Of a stretch of DNA of 64,000 nucleotides, positions 10,574-19,993 are shown piece by piece. Position numbers and translations under genes: made by a program. Position 1 is the first letter of the stretch; every line of letters starts with the position of its first letter. The DNA is from Streptosporangium becharense (lineage in GTDB: Bacteria > Actinomycetota > Actinomycetes > Streptosporangiales > Streptosporangiaceae), in the NCBI RefSeq assembly GCF_014204985.1, contig NZ_JACHMP010000001.1, positions 6,138,001-6,202,000 on the forward strand, in the 5' to 3' direction. The notes under the pieces are model-generated. The model did no database searches. It saw nothing but the letters and a program-made list of their open reading frames with translations, and was not told the origin of the DNA.

Positions 10574-10612
10574 GAGGGTGCGGCCGTCCGGTCCCGGCAC
10601 GGCCGCACCCTC
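10574..10612 (+). terminator. 14-bp hairpin between the binding-protein and ATPase genes
   Basis: GAGGGTGCGGCCGT (10574-10587) pairs perfectly with ACGGCCGCACCCTC (10599-10612) around an 11-base loop, seven bases after the binding-protein stop. Inside an ABC operon, such a hairpin commonly acts as a partial terminator or 3' mRNA stabiliser that lets the binding protein be made in excess. That role here is inferred. Confidence 0.75.
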
Positions 10613-10806
10613 GCGCCCGATCGCGGCGGCGTCCCCCCACCCGCCCGGGAAGGCCGGCGGACCCCGCCGGGAGGCGGCACACCGGGTAGGACCCGGCGCC
10701 ACCGGCTCCCGGCCCCCGGCCCTCCCGGCGGCGAGGCCGGCACCGCCCGCAGGCGCCCGATCCGCGCCGGCTCCGCCGCGCGCACGAACACAGGGAGCAC
10801 ATCCCC

Positions 10807-11571
10807 ATGACCCCCGTACTGGAACTCCGCGGGATCGACAAGAGCTTCGGTCCCGTCCAGGTTCTGCACCGAGTCGACTTCTCCGCCTACGCCGGGGAGG
10901 TGACCGCGCTGGTCGGCGACAACGGCGCGGGCAAGTCCACCCTCGTCAAGTGCGTCGGCGGCATCCACCCGATCGACTCCGGCGGCTACCTCTTCGACGG
11001 CAGGCCCGTCCAGATCGGCAGCCCGCGTGACGCCGCCGAACTGGGCATCGAGATCGTCTACCAGGACCTCGCGCTCTGCGACAACCTCGACATCGTCCAG
11101 AACATGTTCCTCGGCCGCGAGCACAGGCGCGGCATCGTCCTCGACGAGGACACCATGGAGGAGATGGCGGCCAAGACCCTGGAGAGCCTGTCGGTCCGCA
11201 CCGTCAAGTCCATCCGCCAGCGCGTCGCCAGCCTCTCCGGCGGCCAGCGGCAGACCGTGGCCATCGCCAAGGCCGTCCTCTGGAACAGCAAGGTCGTCAT
11301 CCTCGACGAGCCCACCGCGGCGCTCGGCGTCGCGCAGACCGCACAGGTGCTGGAGCTCGTCCGCCGCCTCGCCGACCAGGGACTGGCCGTCGTGCTGATC
11401 TCGCACAACATGAACGACGTGTTCGCCGTCTCCGACCGCATCGCCGCCCTCTACCTCGGCCGGATGGCGGCCCAGGTCAAGACCTCCGACGTCACCCACG
11501 CACAGGTCGTCGAACTGATCACCTCCGGCCGCAGCGGCGACCTCGGCCTCACCAACGGAGTCACGGTATGA
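10807..11571 (+). CDS. Sugar ABC transporter ATP-binding protein (XylG/FrcA-like, single domain)
   Basis: A 254-residue ATPase subunit with a single nucleotide-binding domain. Seen in order are Walker A GDNGAGKST (residues 37-45), Q-loop region VYQDLALCDNL, signature SLSGGQRQ, Walker B VVILDEPTAAL and the switch His in ISHNMND. Many xylose and ribose ATPases of this class (XylG, RbsA) are two-domain fusions of about 500 residues; this one is the half-length form seen in FrcA-type systems and would work as a homodimer. It starts 240 bases after the binding-protein gene with an AGGGAG site nine bases before the ATG, and overlaps the permease start by four bases (ATGA). Confidence 0.95.
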   Translation: MTPVLELRGIDKSFGPVQVLHRVDFSAYAGEVTALVGDNGAGKSTLVKCVGGIHPIDSGGYLFDGRPVQIGSPRDAAELGIEIVYQDLALCDNLDIVQNMFLGREHRRGIVLDEDTMEEMAAKTLESLSVRTVKSIRQRVASLSGGQRQTVAIAKAVLWNSKVVILDEPTAALGVAQTAQVLELVRRLADQGLAVVLISHNMNDVFAVSDRIAALYLGRMAAQVKTSDVTHAQVVELITSGRSGDLGLTNGVTV

Positions 11572-12818
11572 CCGCCACGATTTCCCCGAAGCGCGGCGTG
11601 AAAGAGGCGCCCTCCATCAGCTCCAACGTCCGGGGCTACGCCGAGCGGATCCGCGGCGGGGACATGGGCGCGCTGCCCGCGGTGTTCGGCCTCGTCGTGC
11701 TCTGCACGGTCTTCGCGATCATGCGACCCTCCTTCGTCACCGCCGGGAACTTCGCCAACCTCTTCACCCAGGGCGCCGCGGTCACCGTGATCGCCATGGG
11801 TCTCGTCTTCGTGCTCCTCCTCGGTGAGATCGACCTGTCGGCGGGCTTCGCCAGCGGCGTCTGCGCCGCGGTGCTGGCGATCGCGCTCACCAACCAGGGC
11901 AGCCCCTGGTACGTGGCGGTGGCGGCGGCCATCCTCACCGGCGTGGTGATCGGCACCACGCTCGGCGCCATCGTCGCCAAGCTGGGCATCCCGTCCTTCG
12001 TGGTGACGCTCGCCGCCTTCCTGGCCTTCCAGGGACTGGTCCTGCTGCTGGTCAAGGGCGGCACCATCATCGCCGTCCGCGACGAGACGATCCTCGCGAT
12101 CGCCAACAAGAACCTCCCGCCCGTGCTCGGCTGGGGTCTGCTGGTCGCCGGGGTCGTCGCCTACGCCGCACTCCAGTCGCTGCGCGCCCGCAAGCGCGCC
12201 GCCCGCGGCCTGACCGCCGACCCGGTCTCGTTGATCGCGGTCCGGGTGGGCGCCCTCGCGCTGCTGGGCGGGCTCGCGGTCTACATCCTCAACCTGGAGC
12301 GCAGCCGCAACGCCGCGGTCGTCTCGCTGGCGGGTGTGCCGATCGTGGTGCCGATCATCGTGGTGCTGCTGCTGGTCCTGACGTTCGTGCTCCGCCGCAC
12401 GGCGTTCGGACGCCACCTCTACGCCGTCGGCGGCAACGCCGAGGCCGCACGCCGGGCGGGCATCAACGTCGACCTGATGAAGATCAGCGCCTTCGCGATC
12501 TGCTCGTCCATGGCCGCGCTCGGCGGCATCATCGCCGCGTCCCGTGCCAGTTCCGTCGACCCCAACACCGGCGGCAGCAACGTGCTGCTCTACGCGGTCG
12601 GCGCCGCCGTCATCGGCGGCACCAGCCTGTTCGGCGGCAAGGGGCGGGTGCTGGACGCGGTCCTGGGCGGCGCCGTGGTCGCGGTCATCGAGAACGGGAT
12701 GGGCCTGATGGGCTACAGCTCCGGGGTGAAGTTCATGGTGACCGGATCGGTCCTGCTGCTGGCCGCCATGGTGGACGCGCTGTCGCGCAAACGGGCGGCC
12801 GCCACTGGTCTAAGGTGA
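11568..12818 (+). CDS. Sugar ABC transporter permease (XylH-like)
   Basis: A 416-residue membrane permease of the ribose/xylose class. It has about ten hydrophobic helices, and family motifs include MGLVFVLLLGEIDLSAGFA near residue 85, GIPSFVVTLAAFLAFQGL near residue 140, YAVGGNAEAARRAGINV near residue 286, and GTSLFGGKGRVLDAVLG near residue 350. It starts within the last codons of the ATPase gene, so translation is coupled. A hydrophilic segment around residues 190-220 (RARKRAARG) separates two helices, as in XylH proteins. With the two preceding genes it makes a complete importer. Confidence 0.95.
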   Translation: MTATISPKRGVKEAPSISSNVRGYAERIRGGDMGALPAVFGLVVLCTVFAIMRPSFVTAGNFANLFTQGAAVTVIAMGLVFVLLLGEIDLSAGFASGVCAAVLAIALTNQGSPWYVAVAAAILTGVVIGTTLGAIVAKLGIPSFVVTLAAFLAFQGLVLLLVKGGTIIAVRDETILAIANKNLPPVLGWGLLVAGVVAYAALQSLRARKRAARGLTADPVSLIAVRVGALALLGGLAVYILNLERSRNAAVVSLAGVPIVVPIIVVLLLVLTFVLRRTAFGRHLYAVGGNAEAARRAGINVDLMKISAFAICSSMAALGGIIAASRASSVDPNTGGSNVLLYAVGAAVIGGTSLFGGKGRVLDAVLGGAVVAVIENGMGLMGYSSGVKFMVTGSVLLLAAMVDALSRKRAAATGLR

Positions 12819-12853
12819 TCTGCGACCCCAGTCCACCGAAGGAATCTCACGCG

Positions 12854-14062
12854 ATGCGGGCAGGCCCCTCCCAGGAGGAGATCAGGCGCCACAACCTCGG
12901 CGCCCTGCTCCGGCACGTCCATCTGGGCGGCCCCATCTCGCGCGCGGAGCTCACCAACCGGCTGGGGCTCAACCGCAGCACCATCATGGCCCTCACCGCG
13001 GACCTGACCGCCGCCGGCCTGGTCAGGGAGGAGCTCCCCAGGGAGACCGGGCGTGCCGGACGCCCGTCCCTGGTGGTGCGGCCGGAGTCGGCGCGGGTCT
13101 ACGTGTTCGCCTTCGACGTGGGCGTCGACCGCCTGGTCGCCGCCCGCGTCGGCCTGGGCGGCACGATCCTGGACCGCCGCGACGCCGTGCGGCGGCGAGA
13201 CCCCTTCTCCACGGAGGAGGTCGTCGGCCAGCTCGCGGCCTTCGCCCGGCAGATGCATCGCAAGACCCGCTCCGACACGGTGTGCGTCGGGGCGGCGGCG
13301 GCCTTCTCCGGGGGAGTCGACCGCGGCGGCGGCGTCGTCAGGTTCGGGCCCAACATGGGCACGGTGGGCGACGTGCCGTTCGCCGAGGAGATGACCCGGC
13401 GGCTGGGCCTCGGCCTGCGGGTCGCGGTCGGCAACGACGCCAACCTCGCCGCCCTCGCCGAGCACACCCGCGGTGTCGGCGTCGGCTGCCGCGATCTCAT
13501 CTACCTGCACGGGGACGTCGGCGTGGGCGGCGGCGTGATCGTCAACGGCCAGCTGCTCGGCGGCCACATGGGCTTCGGCGGAGAGGTCGGGCACATGATC
13601 GTCAACCCTGACCGGGGCCGCCCCTGTAGCTGCGGCTCCTCCGGCTGCCTGGAGGCCGAGGTGGGGGAGCGGGCCCTGCTGGAGGCCGCCGGCCGGTTCG
13701 GTTCCCAGGCCGGCCGGGACGCCGTGCGCGCCGTGGTCGACGCGGCCGACCGCGGCGACGTCGTCGCCCAGGCCGCGCTCAACCGCGTCGGCGACTGGCT
13801 GGGCCTGGGCGTCGCCAACCTCGTCAACCTCTTCAACCCGGAGATGGTCGTCTTCGGAGGCATGCTCCGCGAGATCTACCTGGGGTCCGCGGCGCAGGTC
13901 CGCAGCCGTCTCGCCGTCGAGGCCCTTCCCCCCTCCCGCGAGCACCTGCGCCTGCGCACCTCCGCCCTCGCCGACGAGGCCACCCTCGTCGGCGCCGCGG
14001 AGCTGGCCTTCTCCCGGGTCCTCGCCGACCCCCTGGAGGTTCTCGCTCGCGCGGGTTCCTGA
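12854..14062 (+). CDS. ROK family transcriptional repressor (XylR-type)
   Basis: A 402-residue protein with an N-terminal winged helix-turn-helix (about residues 15-75: HNLGALLRHVHLGG then LTNRLGLNRSTIMALTADL) joined to a ROK sugar-kinase-like domain. The ROK signature and zinc-binding motif are visible: VGNDANLAALAEHTRG, VGVGGGVIVNGQLLGGHMGF, EVGHMIVNP and CSCGSSGCLEAE near residues 257-268. Proteins of this kind bind the free sugar and release DNA. Position directly after the permease (35 bases from its stop) points to control of the upstream importer. A GTG overlapping the permease stop is in frame, but ATG 12854 has GAAGGA ten bases upstream and begins the conserved region. Confidence 0.93.
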   Translation: MRAGPSQEEIRRHNLGALLRHVHLGGPISRAELTNRLGLNRSTIMALTADLTAAGLVREELPRETGRAGRPSLVVRPESARVYVFAFDVGVDRLVAARVGLGGTILDRRDAVRRRDPFSTEEVVGQLAAFARQMHRKTRSDTVCVGAAAAFSGGVDRGGGVVRFGPNMGTVGDVPFAEEMTRRLGLGLRVAVGNDANLAALAEHTRGVGVGCRDLIYLHGDVGVGGGVIVNGQLLGGHMGFGGEVGHMIVNPDRGRPCSCGSSGCLEAEVGERALLEAAGRFGSQAGRDAVRAVVDAADRGDVVAQAALNRVGDWLGLGVANLVNLFNPEMVVFGGMLREIYLGSAAQVRSRLAVEALPPSREHLRLRTSALADEATLVGAAELAFSRVLADPLEVLARAGS

Positions 14063-14292
14063 CGTCGTCACGTGTCGTCCACCGGCTCGGAGCGCACACC
14101 CCGCCGGGCCGCACAGTCCGCCGGGCCGCACAGTCCGCCGGCGCAGGCCGGGCCGCCCGCCCGTGCAGGCGGGGCCTCCTGCGGGGAAGACGCCGGGTGA
14201 ACCCCGGAAAAACAACAGGGGGCCACCCGTCGCCCGGCTGTGGGGCGGGGACGGATGGCTCCCGGAAAGCGGAACCGCGGAAGGGGAGGAGG

Positions 14293-15072
14293 TCAGGAGA
14301 CCTTCGACTTGGGAGCGGTGAAGGTGTTGCAGGCGCCGGGGTCCTCCTGGTGGAAGCCGCGGGTCACCCAGTAGGCGACGTTCTCGGCCTTGCCGTGGGT
14401 GGAGGTGCTCTGGGCGGCGCGCACGACGTAGGCCAGGTCCGACTCGCGGCGGTTCAGGGAGCGCCAGGTGCTGCCGAGGAAGACGCCGCTCAGGCACTCG
14501 GCCTGGAGTTCGATCTTGCGGGTCGCGGCGAGGATCTCCTTGTTGCTGCGGTACTTCTGGGAGCGGTAGGCGGGGAGGATCCCGGAGAGCTCCTGGACGT
14601 GGTGACCGTACTCGTGGGCCATCGTCTGGAGCAGGAACAGCTCGGTCGCCTGGGCGAGGATGCCCTCGCTGAGGTGGAAGGTGATCTGGTTGTTCCGCGA
14701 GCAGTAGATCGCCTGCGCGTTCTTGGGGAACGTGCCGCAGCCGGTCCGCGCGCCGGGGCGGGTGCTGGCCAGGAACTTCGGCTTGGAGAAGGTCATCTTC
14801 GCTTTGCCGAACTGGTATCCCCACGCCTCGTTGAGGCAGTCGAGGACGAAGTCGAGATAGATCTCGGCGGTTTCCGGGTCGTCGTTGTAGACCGGCTGCT
14901 CCTGGCAGGCGTCCGGCTCCAGCTTGCCCGTCTTGTAGATCGGGTTGGCGGTCAGGGCGGCCTTGCCCTTGGGGGCCGGCCGCAGGTGCTCAGCGGTGGC
15001 CGTTCCCGTCGTACCGGCGAAGACCACGCCCGCCAGCATGCCGGAAAGCAGCACTATGAGGGATTTACGCAT
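14293..15072 (-). CDS. Secreted YpfJ-type neutral zinc metallopeptidase, copy 1
   Basis: A 259-residue predicted exported protease of the YpfJ (neutral zinc metallopeptidase) family. The N terminus is a signal peptide (MRKSLIVLLSGMLAGVVF then GTTGTATA). The zinc-binding HEYGHH motif is preceded by ELFLLQTMA near residue 142, and the third-ligand region follows as LQAECLSGVFLG. Conserved Cys pairs (CGTFPKNAQAIYC and others) suggest disulfides in the mature protein. The next gene upstream on the same strand is a paralogue with the same plan. Substrate and role are unknown. Confidence 0.9.
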   Translation of the reverse strand: MRKSLIVLLSGMLAGVVFAGTTGTATAEHLRPAPKGKAALTANPIYKTGKLEPDACQEQPVYNDDPETAEIYLDFVLDCLNEAWGYQFGKAKMTFSKPKFLASTRPGARTGCGTFPKNAQAIYCSRNNQITFHLSEGILAQATELFLLQTMAHEYGHHVQELSGILPAYRSQKYRSNKEILAATRKIELQAECLSGVFLGSTWRSLNRRESDLAYVVRAAQSTSTHGKAENVAYWVTRGFHQEDPGACNTFTAPKSKVS

Positions 15073-15223
15073 GATCCTTAACCATATTGAAGATTAAAGA
15101 TCGGGTAAAGCTGGTATGTCACTAGGTTTAGACCATTCCCATAGGGAGAAGCGGCGCCGCGGACGGGAACCGGTGAATCCGGCCGGGCGGCGCGGAGCCG
15201 CCCGGCCGGATGGGCCTTCGGGG

Positions 15224-16117
15224 TCAGGCGACGCGGTTCGCCGGGACGGACCAGGTGTTGCAGGCGGACGGGGCCCCCGCGTCGAAGCCGCGGTCCATCC
15301 AGTAGGCCTGGCTGCTGCCCTTTCCGTGGTCGTTCTTCGGCCAGTTCTTGTGACCGTTGGCGTGAACCCAGCGGACCATGCCGTCCCACTGCTCCTGCTC
15401 GACCGGGAGGCTGCCGGAGATCTGGCGGAGGAAGGCGGCGCCCATGCAGTCGGCCTGAAGTTCCAGACGTCGGGAGAAGGCCAGCTTGCCGGCCGTGCCG
15501 GCGCGCCAGGTGCTGTTGACGTAGTACTTCATGATGCCCGCGAGGTGCTGCACGTGGTGTGCGTACTCATGGGCCATGAACTGGGCGTGGTTGGCCGCGT
15601 AGGGGTTCTTGAGCACCTGCCGCGTCACGCCGATGTAGATGGTGCGGTTGGCGGAGCAGTACATGCCGCCCGCGCTGCTGGGCCAGCGCCCGCAGGGCGT
15701 GTTCACCTTGCTGGTGGAGAAACGCAGTCTCGGCTGGCCGAAGGCCAGCTTCGCCTTGCCGAACTGGGCCTTCCACGCGATGTTCAGGCAGCGGGTCACC
15801 CGGGTCATGAAGGTCCGGTAGGAGGCCGCGCTCCCCGCGCGGATCCCTCCGGCCTGGCAGGTGACGCCGGGCAGGGTGCCGGTGCGGTAGAGCGGGCTTG
15901 CCGTGGCCGCCGCGCGGCCGGCTGGGGGCGCCTGGGCCCCGGCGGTGCCGGTGCCCCCGGCGGGCGTCGCGACGGCAACGGGGGCACCCTGCTGCGCGAC
16001 CGGAGCTGACCAGGCCGATGGGACGGCGGCATTGGCGACGTCCAGTCCCGTGACCAGGGCAAACAGCAGCGGAGCAACAACAAGCGGTGCGAGTTGCCTA
16101 AGGGGGAGTGTTTTCAT
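15224..16117 (-). CDS. Secreted YpfJ-type neutral zinc metallopeptidase, copy 2
   Basis: A 297-residue paralogue of the next gene downstream, with the same order of features: signal peptide (LAPLVVAPLLFALVTG), an Ala/Pro-rich linker of about 40 residues, CLNIAWKAQFGKAKLAF, CGRWPSSAGGMYC, the zinc motif HEYAHHVQHLAG and LQADCMGAAFL. The C terminus holds GYRG-like WMDRGF followed by ACNTW, shared with copy 1 (RGFHQEDPGACNTF). The pair is separated by 151 bases, so this looks like a local duplication with separate promoters. The Tyr in HEYAHH and Gly in HEYGHH are the usual variants. Confidence 0.9.
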   Translation of the reverse strand: MKTLPLRQLAPLVVAPLLFALVTGLDVANAAVPSAWSAPVAQQGAPVAVATPAGGTGTAGAQAPPAGRAAATASPLYRTGTLPGVTCQAGGIRAGSAASYRTFMTRVTRCLNIAWKAQFGKAKLAFGQPRLRFSTSKVNTPCGRWPSSAGGMYCSANRTIYIGVTRQVLKNPYAANHAQFMAHEYAHHVQHLAGIMKYYVNSTWRAGTAGKLAFSRRLELQADCMGAAFLRQISGSLPVEQEQWDGMVRWVHANGHKNWPKNDHGKGSSQAYWMDRGFDAGAPSACNTWSVPANRVA

Positions 16118-16236
16118 GGTGCGCTAAAGGTTATTGCAAGTGGGGATAAAACGTGCAGAATCCCCTCCTCTGGCGGCAGCGCCGCCCAGCCGAACTAGAC
16201 TCGACGCGACGGTGCTTGAACAGAGGGGATGATTCC

Positions 16237-18156
16237 GTGAGCGAGCTGACCGGGCAGCCTGGGAGTCTTCTGGAGTCGGTCAAGGGGCCACAGGATCTCA
16301 AGCTGCTGGGTGCGGACGAACTGCCCCGGCTCGCCGCGGAGGTCAGGGACCTCCTCATCAGCTCCACCGCCCGCACCGGCGGGCACCTCGGCCCCAACCT
16401 GGGCGTCGTGGAGCTGACGATCGCGATCCACCGGGTCTTCGACTCCCCGCGCGACCGCATCCTGTGGGACACCGGCCACCAGGCGTACGTGCACAAGATG
16501 CTCACCGGCCGCGCCGGGCGCTTCGACACGCTCCGCCAGGAGGGGGGCCTGTCCGGCTACCCCAGCCAGGCCGAGTCCGAGCACGACATCATCGAGAACT
16601 CCCACGCCTCCACCGCGCTGTCGTACGCCGACGGCCTGGCCAAGGCGTACCGGCTGCGCGGCGAGGACGACCGCACGGTCGTCGCGGTGATCGGCGACGG
16701 GGCGCTCACCGGCGGCATGGCCTGGGAGGCGCTCAACAACATCGCGGCGCAGAAGGACCTGCCGCTGGTCATCGTCGTCAACGACAACGGCCGCTCCTAC
16801 TCGCCCACCATCGGCGGGCTCGCCTCCCACCTGGCCTCGTTGCGCGCCTCCCAGCGCTACGAGGACATGCTCGACTTCGTCAAGGACAACCTGAACAGGG
16901 TCCCGCTCGTCGGCCCGCCCGTCTACGACGCCCTGCACGGGGTCAAGAAGGGCCTCAAGGACGTCCTGGCCCCGCAGGTGATGTTCGAGGACCTCGGCCT
17001 GAAGTACATCGGGCTGGTCGACGGCCACGACGAGCAGGCCGTCGAGGGTGCGCTGCGCAGGGCCCAGGCGTTCCGCCGCCCGGTCATCGTGCACGTGCTC
17101 ACCAAGAAGGGCTTCGGCTACTCGCCCGCCGAGAACCACGACGAAGACTGCTTCCACTCGCCGGGCGTCTTCGACCCGCTGACCGGCGAGGAGAAGCCCA
17201 AGCCGCACGGCTGGACGAACGTGTTCAGCCAGGAGATCGTCCGGCTGGCCGCCGAACGCCGCGACATCGTGGCGATCACCGCCGCGATGCTCGGCCCGAC
17301 CGGCCTGATCCCGTTCGCCGAGGCGTACCCCGACCGGCTCTACGACGTGGGCATCGCCGAGCAGCACGCCCTCACCAGCGCCGCCGGCCTGGCCCTCGGC
17401 GGGCTGCACCCGGTGGTGGCGGTCTACGCCACCTTCCTCAACCGGGCCTTCGACCAGCTCCTCATGGACGTGGCCCTGCACCGGCTCCCGGTCACGGTCG
17501 TGCTCGACCGGGCCGGCGTCACCGGCGACGACGGCGCCAGCCACAACGGCATGTGGGACCTGTCGATCCTGCAGGTCGTCCCCGGCCTGTCCATCGCCGT
17601 CCCGCGTGACGAGCCGCGTCTGCGCGAACTGCTGGCCGAGGCGGTGCGGGTCGACGACGGTCCCACCGTCGTGCGCTACCCCAAGGGGCCGGTGGGCCCG
17701 GAGATCGAGGCGGTCGGCCGCCTCGGCGAGATGGACGTGCTGCGCGCCGGCGACCCCGACGTGCTGCTCGTGGCCGTCGGCCCGATGGCCGAGATCTGCA
17801 TGGACGCCGCAGGTCTGCTCGACGCGCAGGGCATCTCGGCCACGGTGGTCGACCCGCGCTGGGTCAAGCCCCTGGACGAGGCCCTGGTGCTGGCCGCCCG
17901 CGCGCACAAGCTGGTCGTGGTGGTCGAGGACGGCGGCCGGGTGGGCGGCGTCGGCGACGCGGTCGCCCGGATGCTGCGCGACGCCGACGTCGACGTCCCG
18001 GTCCGCACCTACGGCATCCCGCAGCGTTTCCTCGACCACGCCAAGCGGGCGAAGATCCTCGGCGACATCGGTCTGACCGCCCAGGACATCGCCCGTGAGA
18101 TCACCGAGGCGGTCGCGAAGCGCTCCCCGGTGCTGGAGAACCACCCCGCCCGCTGA
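16237..18156 (+). CDS. dxs: 1-deoxy-D-xylulose-5-phosphate synthase
   Basis: A 639-residue thiamine-diphosphate enzyme that condenses pyruvate and glyceraldehyde 3-phosphate in the first step of the MEP isoprenoid pathway. Seen are [15 protein letters not shown] (residues near 80), the ThDP motif [16 protein letters not shown] (near 154), the transketolase centre [15 protein letters not shown] and the C-terminal [15 protein letters not shown]. Length is typical (620-650). An in-frame ATG at 16153 exists, but the GTG at 16237 has GAGGGGAT six bases upstream and begins next to the conserved [18 protein letters not shown] start of the family. No other MEP pathway gene is in the window. Confidence 0.97.
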   Translation: MSELTGQPGSLLESVKGPQDLKLLGADELPRLAAEVRDLLISSTARTGGHLGPNLGVVELTIAIHRVFDSPRDRILWDTGHQAYVHKMLTGRAGRFDTLRQEGGLSGYPSQAESEHDIIENSHASTALSYADGLAKAYRLRGEDDRTVVAVIGDGALTGGMAWEALNNIAAQKDLPLVIVVNDNGRSYSPTIGGLASHLASLRASQRYEDMLDFVKDNLNRVPLVGPPVYDALHGVKKGLKDVLAPQVMFEDLGLKYIGLVDGHDEQAVEGALRRAQAFRRPVIVHVLTKKGFGYSPAENHDEDCFHSPGVFDPLTGEEKPKPHGWTNVFSQEIVRLAAERRDIVAITAAMLGPTGLIPFAEAYPDRLYDVGIAEQHALTSAAGLALGGLHPVVAVYATFLNRAFDQLLMDVALHRLPVTVVLDRAGVTGDDGASHNGMWDLSILQVVPGLSIAVPRDEPRLRELLAEAVRVDDGPTVVRYPKGPVGPEIEAVGRLGEMDVLRAGDPDVLLVAVGPMAEICMDAAGLLDAQGISATVVDPRWVKPLDEALVLAARAHKLVVVVEDGGRVGGVGDAVARMLRDADVDVPVRTYGIPQRFLDHAKRAKILGDIGLTAQDIAREITEAVAKRSPVLENHPAR

Positions 18157-18457
18157 CCCTTCGCCTCCCGCCTCGCCGGGCCGGGTCCGCTCGTGAAGGG
18201 ACCGGCCGTTGGTGAAGGGCCCGGCCGGAGGTCGGCCGTGGGGAGTCCGGGCCGGGTCCGCTCGGGGGCGGTCCGTCTCCGCCGCCGGGCCCGGCTCGGG
18301 CGGGCGGTCTCCTCGCTGCCGTTTGCCGGTTCTGCACCCATTGAGGAGAAGGTCGGCACTTTCGGGAAAGACCCCTTTCTTGCCGTTCGTCCGGTGATCC
18401 GGTGGGCATGACCTGATGCATCGACGATGGTGATGCGGGACGGTCAAAGGGGGGGCC
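18157..18457. other. Intergenic region before the amino acid permease
   Basis: Three hundred bases with no gene. The first half is very GC-rich with repeated GGCCGG/GGGTCCG text. The second half is less GC-rich and probably contains the permease promoter. It ends in an AAGGGGGGG ribosome-binding site directly before the ATG at 18458. No clear operator or hairpin is visible. Confidence 0.5.
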
Positions 18458-19924
18458 ATGGGTTTTCTGCGTGTCAAGTCCGTGGAACAGTCGATCCTGG
18501 ACACCGAGGCGCCCGAACATCGGCTGCGCAAGGACCTCAGTGCGACGGACCTGACCGTCTTCGGCATCGGCGTCATCGTGGGCACCGGGATCTTCGTGCT
18601 CACCGGCCGGGTCGCCAGGGAGACGGCCGGGCCGGCCGTCGCGCTGTCGTTCGTGATCGCGGGCATCGTCTGCGCGCTGGCCGCGCTCTGCTACGCGGAG
18701 TTCGCCTCCACCGTGCCGGTGGCGGGATCGGCCTACACCTTCGCCTTCGCCACCCTCGGCGAGTTCCCCGCCTGGATCATCGGCTGGGACCTGATGCTGG
18801 AGATGATGCTCGGCGCCGCGGTCGTCGCGGTCGGCTGGTCGGGCTACCTGACCTCACTGCTGACGTCCCTCGGGATCACCCTGCCCGCCACGATCGCCGG
18901 GGAGGGGGCGACGTTCAACCTGCCCGCGGCGCTCATCGTGCTGCTCCTCACCGCGGTCCTGGTCCTGGGGATCAAGCTGTCCTCCCGGGTCAACCTGATC
19001 ATCGTGACGATCAAGGTCGCGGTGGTCCTGCTGGTCATCGTGGCGGGGCTGTTCTTCGTCAACGGCGCCAACTACTCGCCGTTCATCCCGCCCTCCACCC
19101 CCACCCCCGCCGTGGAGGGGCTGGCGGCCCCGCTGATCCAGGTGCTGTTCGGGGTCACCCCCGTCGCGTACGGCGTGCTGGGCATCTTCAGCGCCGCGGC
19201 GATCGTGTTCTTCGCCTACATCGGCTTCGACGTGGTGGCCACCGCCGCCGAGGAGACCAGGAACCCGCAGCGTGACCTGCCGATCGGCATCCTCGCCTCG
19301 CTGGGCGTCTGCACCCTGCTCTACGTCGCCGTCTCCCTGGTCGTCGTCGGCATGCAGCCCTACCGGCAGCTCAGCGAGGCGGCGCCGCTGGCCGACGCGT
19401 TCAAGGCGGTGGGCCAGACCTGGGCCGCGTCGCTGATCAGCATCGGTGCCCTGGCCGGGCTGACGACCGTCGTGATGATCCTGATGCTGGGCATGTCACG
19501 GGTGATGTTCGCGATGTGCCGCGACAACCTGCTGCCGAGCCGGCTGGCCAAGGTCCACCCGCGGTTCGGCACCCCGTACCTCATCACGATCATCATGGGC
19601 GTCGTGGTCGCGTTCCTGGCCGGGCTGGTACCGCTGAGCACCATCGCCGAGCTGGTGAACATCGGCACGCTCTTCGCGTTCGTGGTCGTCTCGCTCGCGG
19701 TGGTCATCCTGCGCCGCACCCGGCCCGACCTGCCGCGTTCCTTCCGCACCCCGCTGGTGCCGCTGGTGCCGGTCCTGTCGGTGCTCGCCTGCCTCTACCT
19801 GATGCTCAACCTGCCGGTGGAGACGTGGGTCAGGTTCCTGGTGTGGATGGTCATCGGGGTCGTGATCTACCTCGCGTACGGCTACCGGCACAGCAGGCTG
19901 TCGGAGCGCGTACTGCGGAGCTGA
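18458..19924 (+). CDS. APC superfamily amino acid permease (CAT/YfnA-like)
   Basis: A 488-residue transporter with about 12 helices, of the cationic amino acid transporter branch of the APC superfamily. The N-terminal cytoplasmic part LRKDLSATDLTVFGIG leads into GVIVGTGIFVLTGRVA, the unwound substrate-binding part of helix 1. AGSAYTFAFATLGEFPAWIIGWDL marks helix 3 and IVFFAYIGFDVVATAAEETR marks helix 6, both diagnostic of the CAT/YfnA group. The C-terminal region has the repeating RRTRPDLPRSFRTPLVPLVP signature before the last helices. The substrate (a basic or branched-chain amino acid) cannot be decided. It stands alone, convergent with the fadB gene 70 bases away. Confidence 0.93.
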   Translation: MGFLRVKSVEQSILDTEAPEHRLRKDLSATDLTVFGIGVIVGTGIFVLTGRVARETAGPAVALSFVIAGIVCALAALCYAEFASTVPVAGSAYTFAFATLGEFPAWIIGWDLMLEMMLGAAVVAVGWSGYLTSLLTSLGITLPATIAGEGATFNLPAALIVLLLTAVLVLGIKLSSRVNLIIVTIKVAVVLLVIVAGLFFVNGANYSPFIPPSTPTPAVEGLAAPLIQVLFGVTPVAYGVLGIFSAAAIVFFAYIGFDVVATAAEETRNPQRDLPIGILASLGVCTLLYVAVSLVVVGMQPYRQLSEAAPLADAFKAVGQTWAASLISIGALAGLTTVVMILMLGMSRVMFAMCRDNLLPSRLAKVHPRFGTPYLITIIMGVVVAFLAGLVPLSTIAELVNIGTLFAFVVVSLAVVILRRTRPDLPRSFRTPLVPLVPVLSVLACLYLMLNLPVETWVRFLVWMVIGVVIYLAYGYRHSRLSERVLRS

Positions 19925-19993
19925 CGCCGACGCCCCGGCCCTCCGGGAAGGAGAACCGGGACGCGGGTCCGTGTCAGGCGGCGCCGGAGGGCG

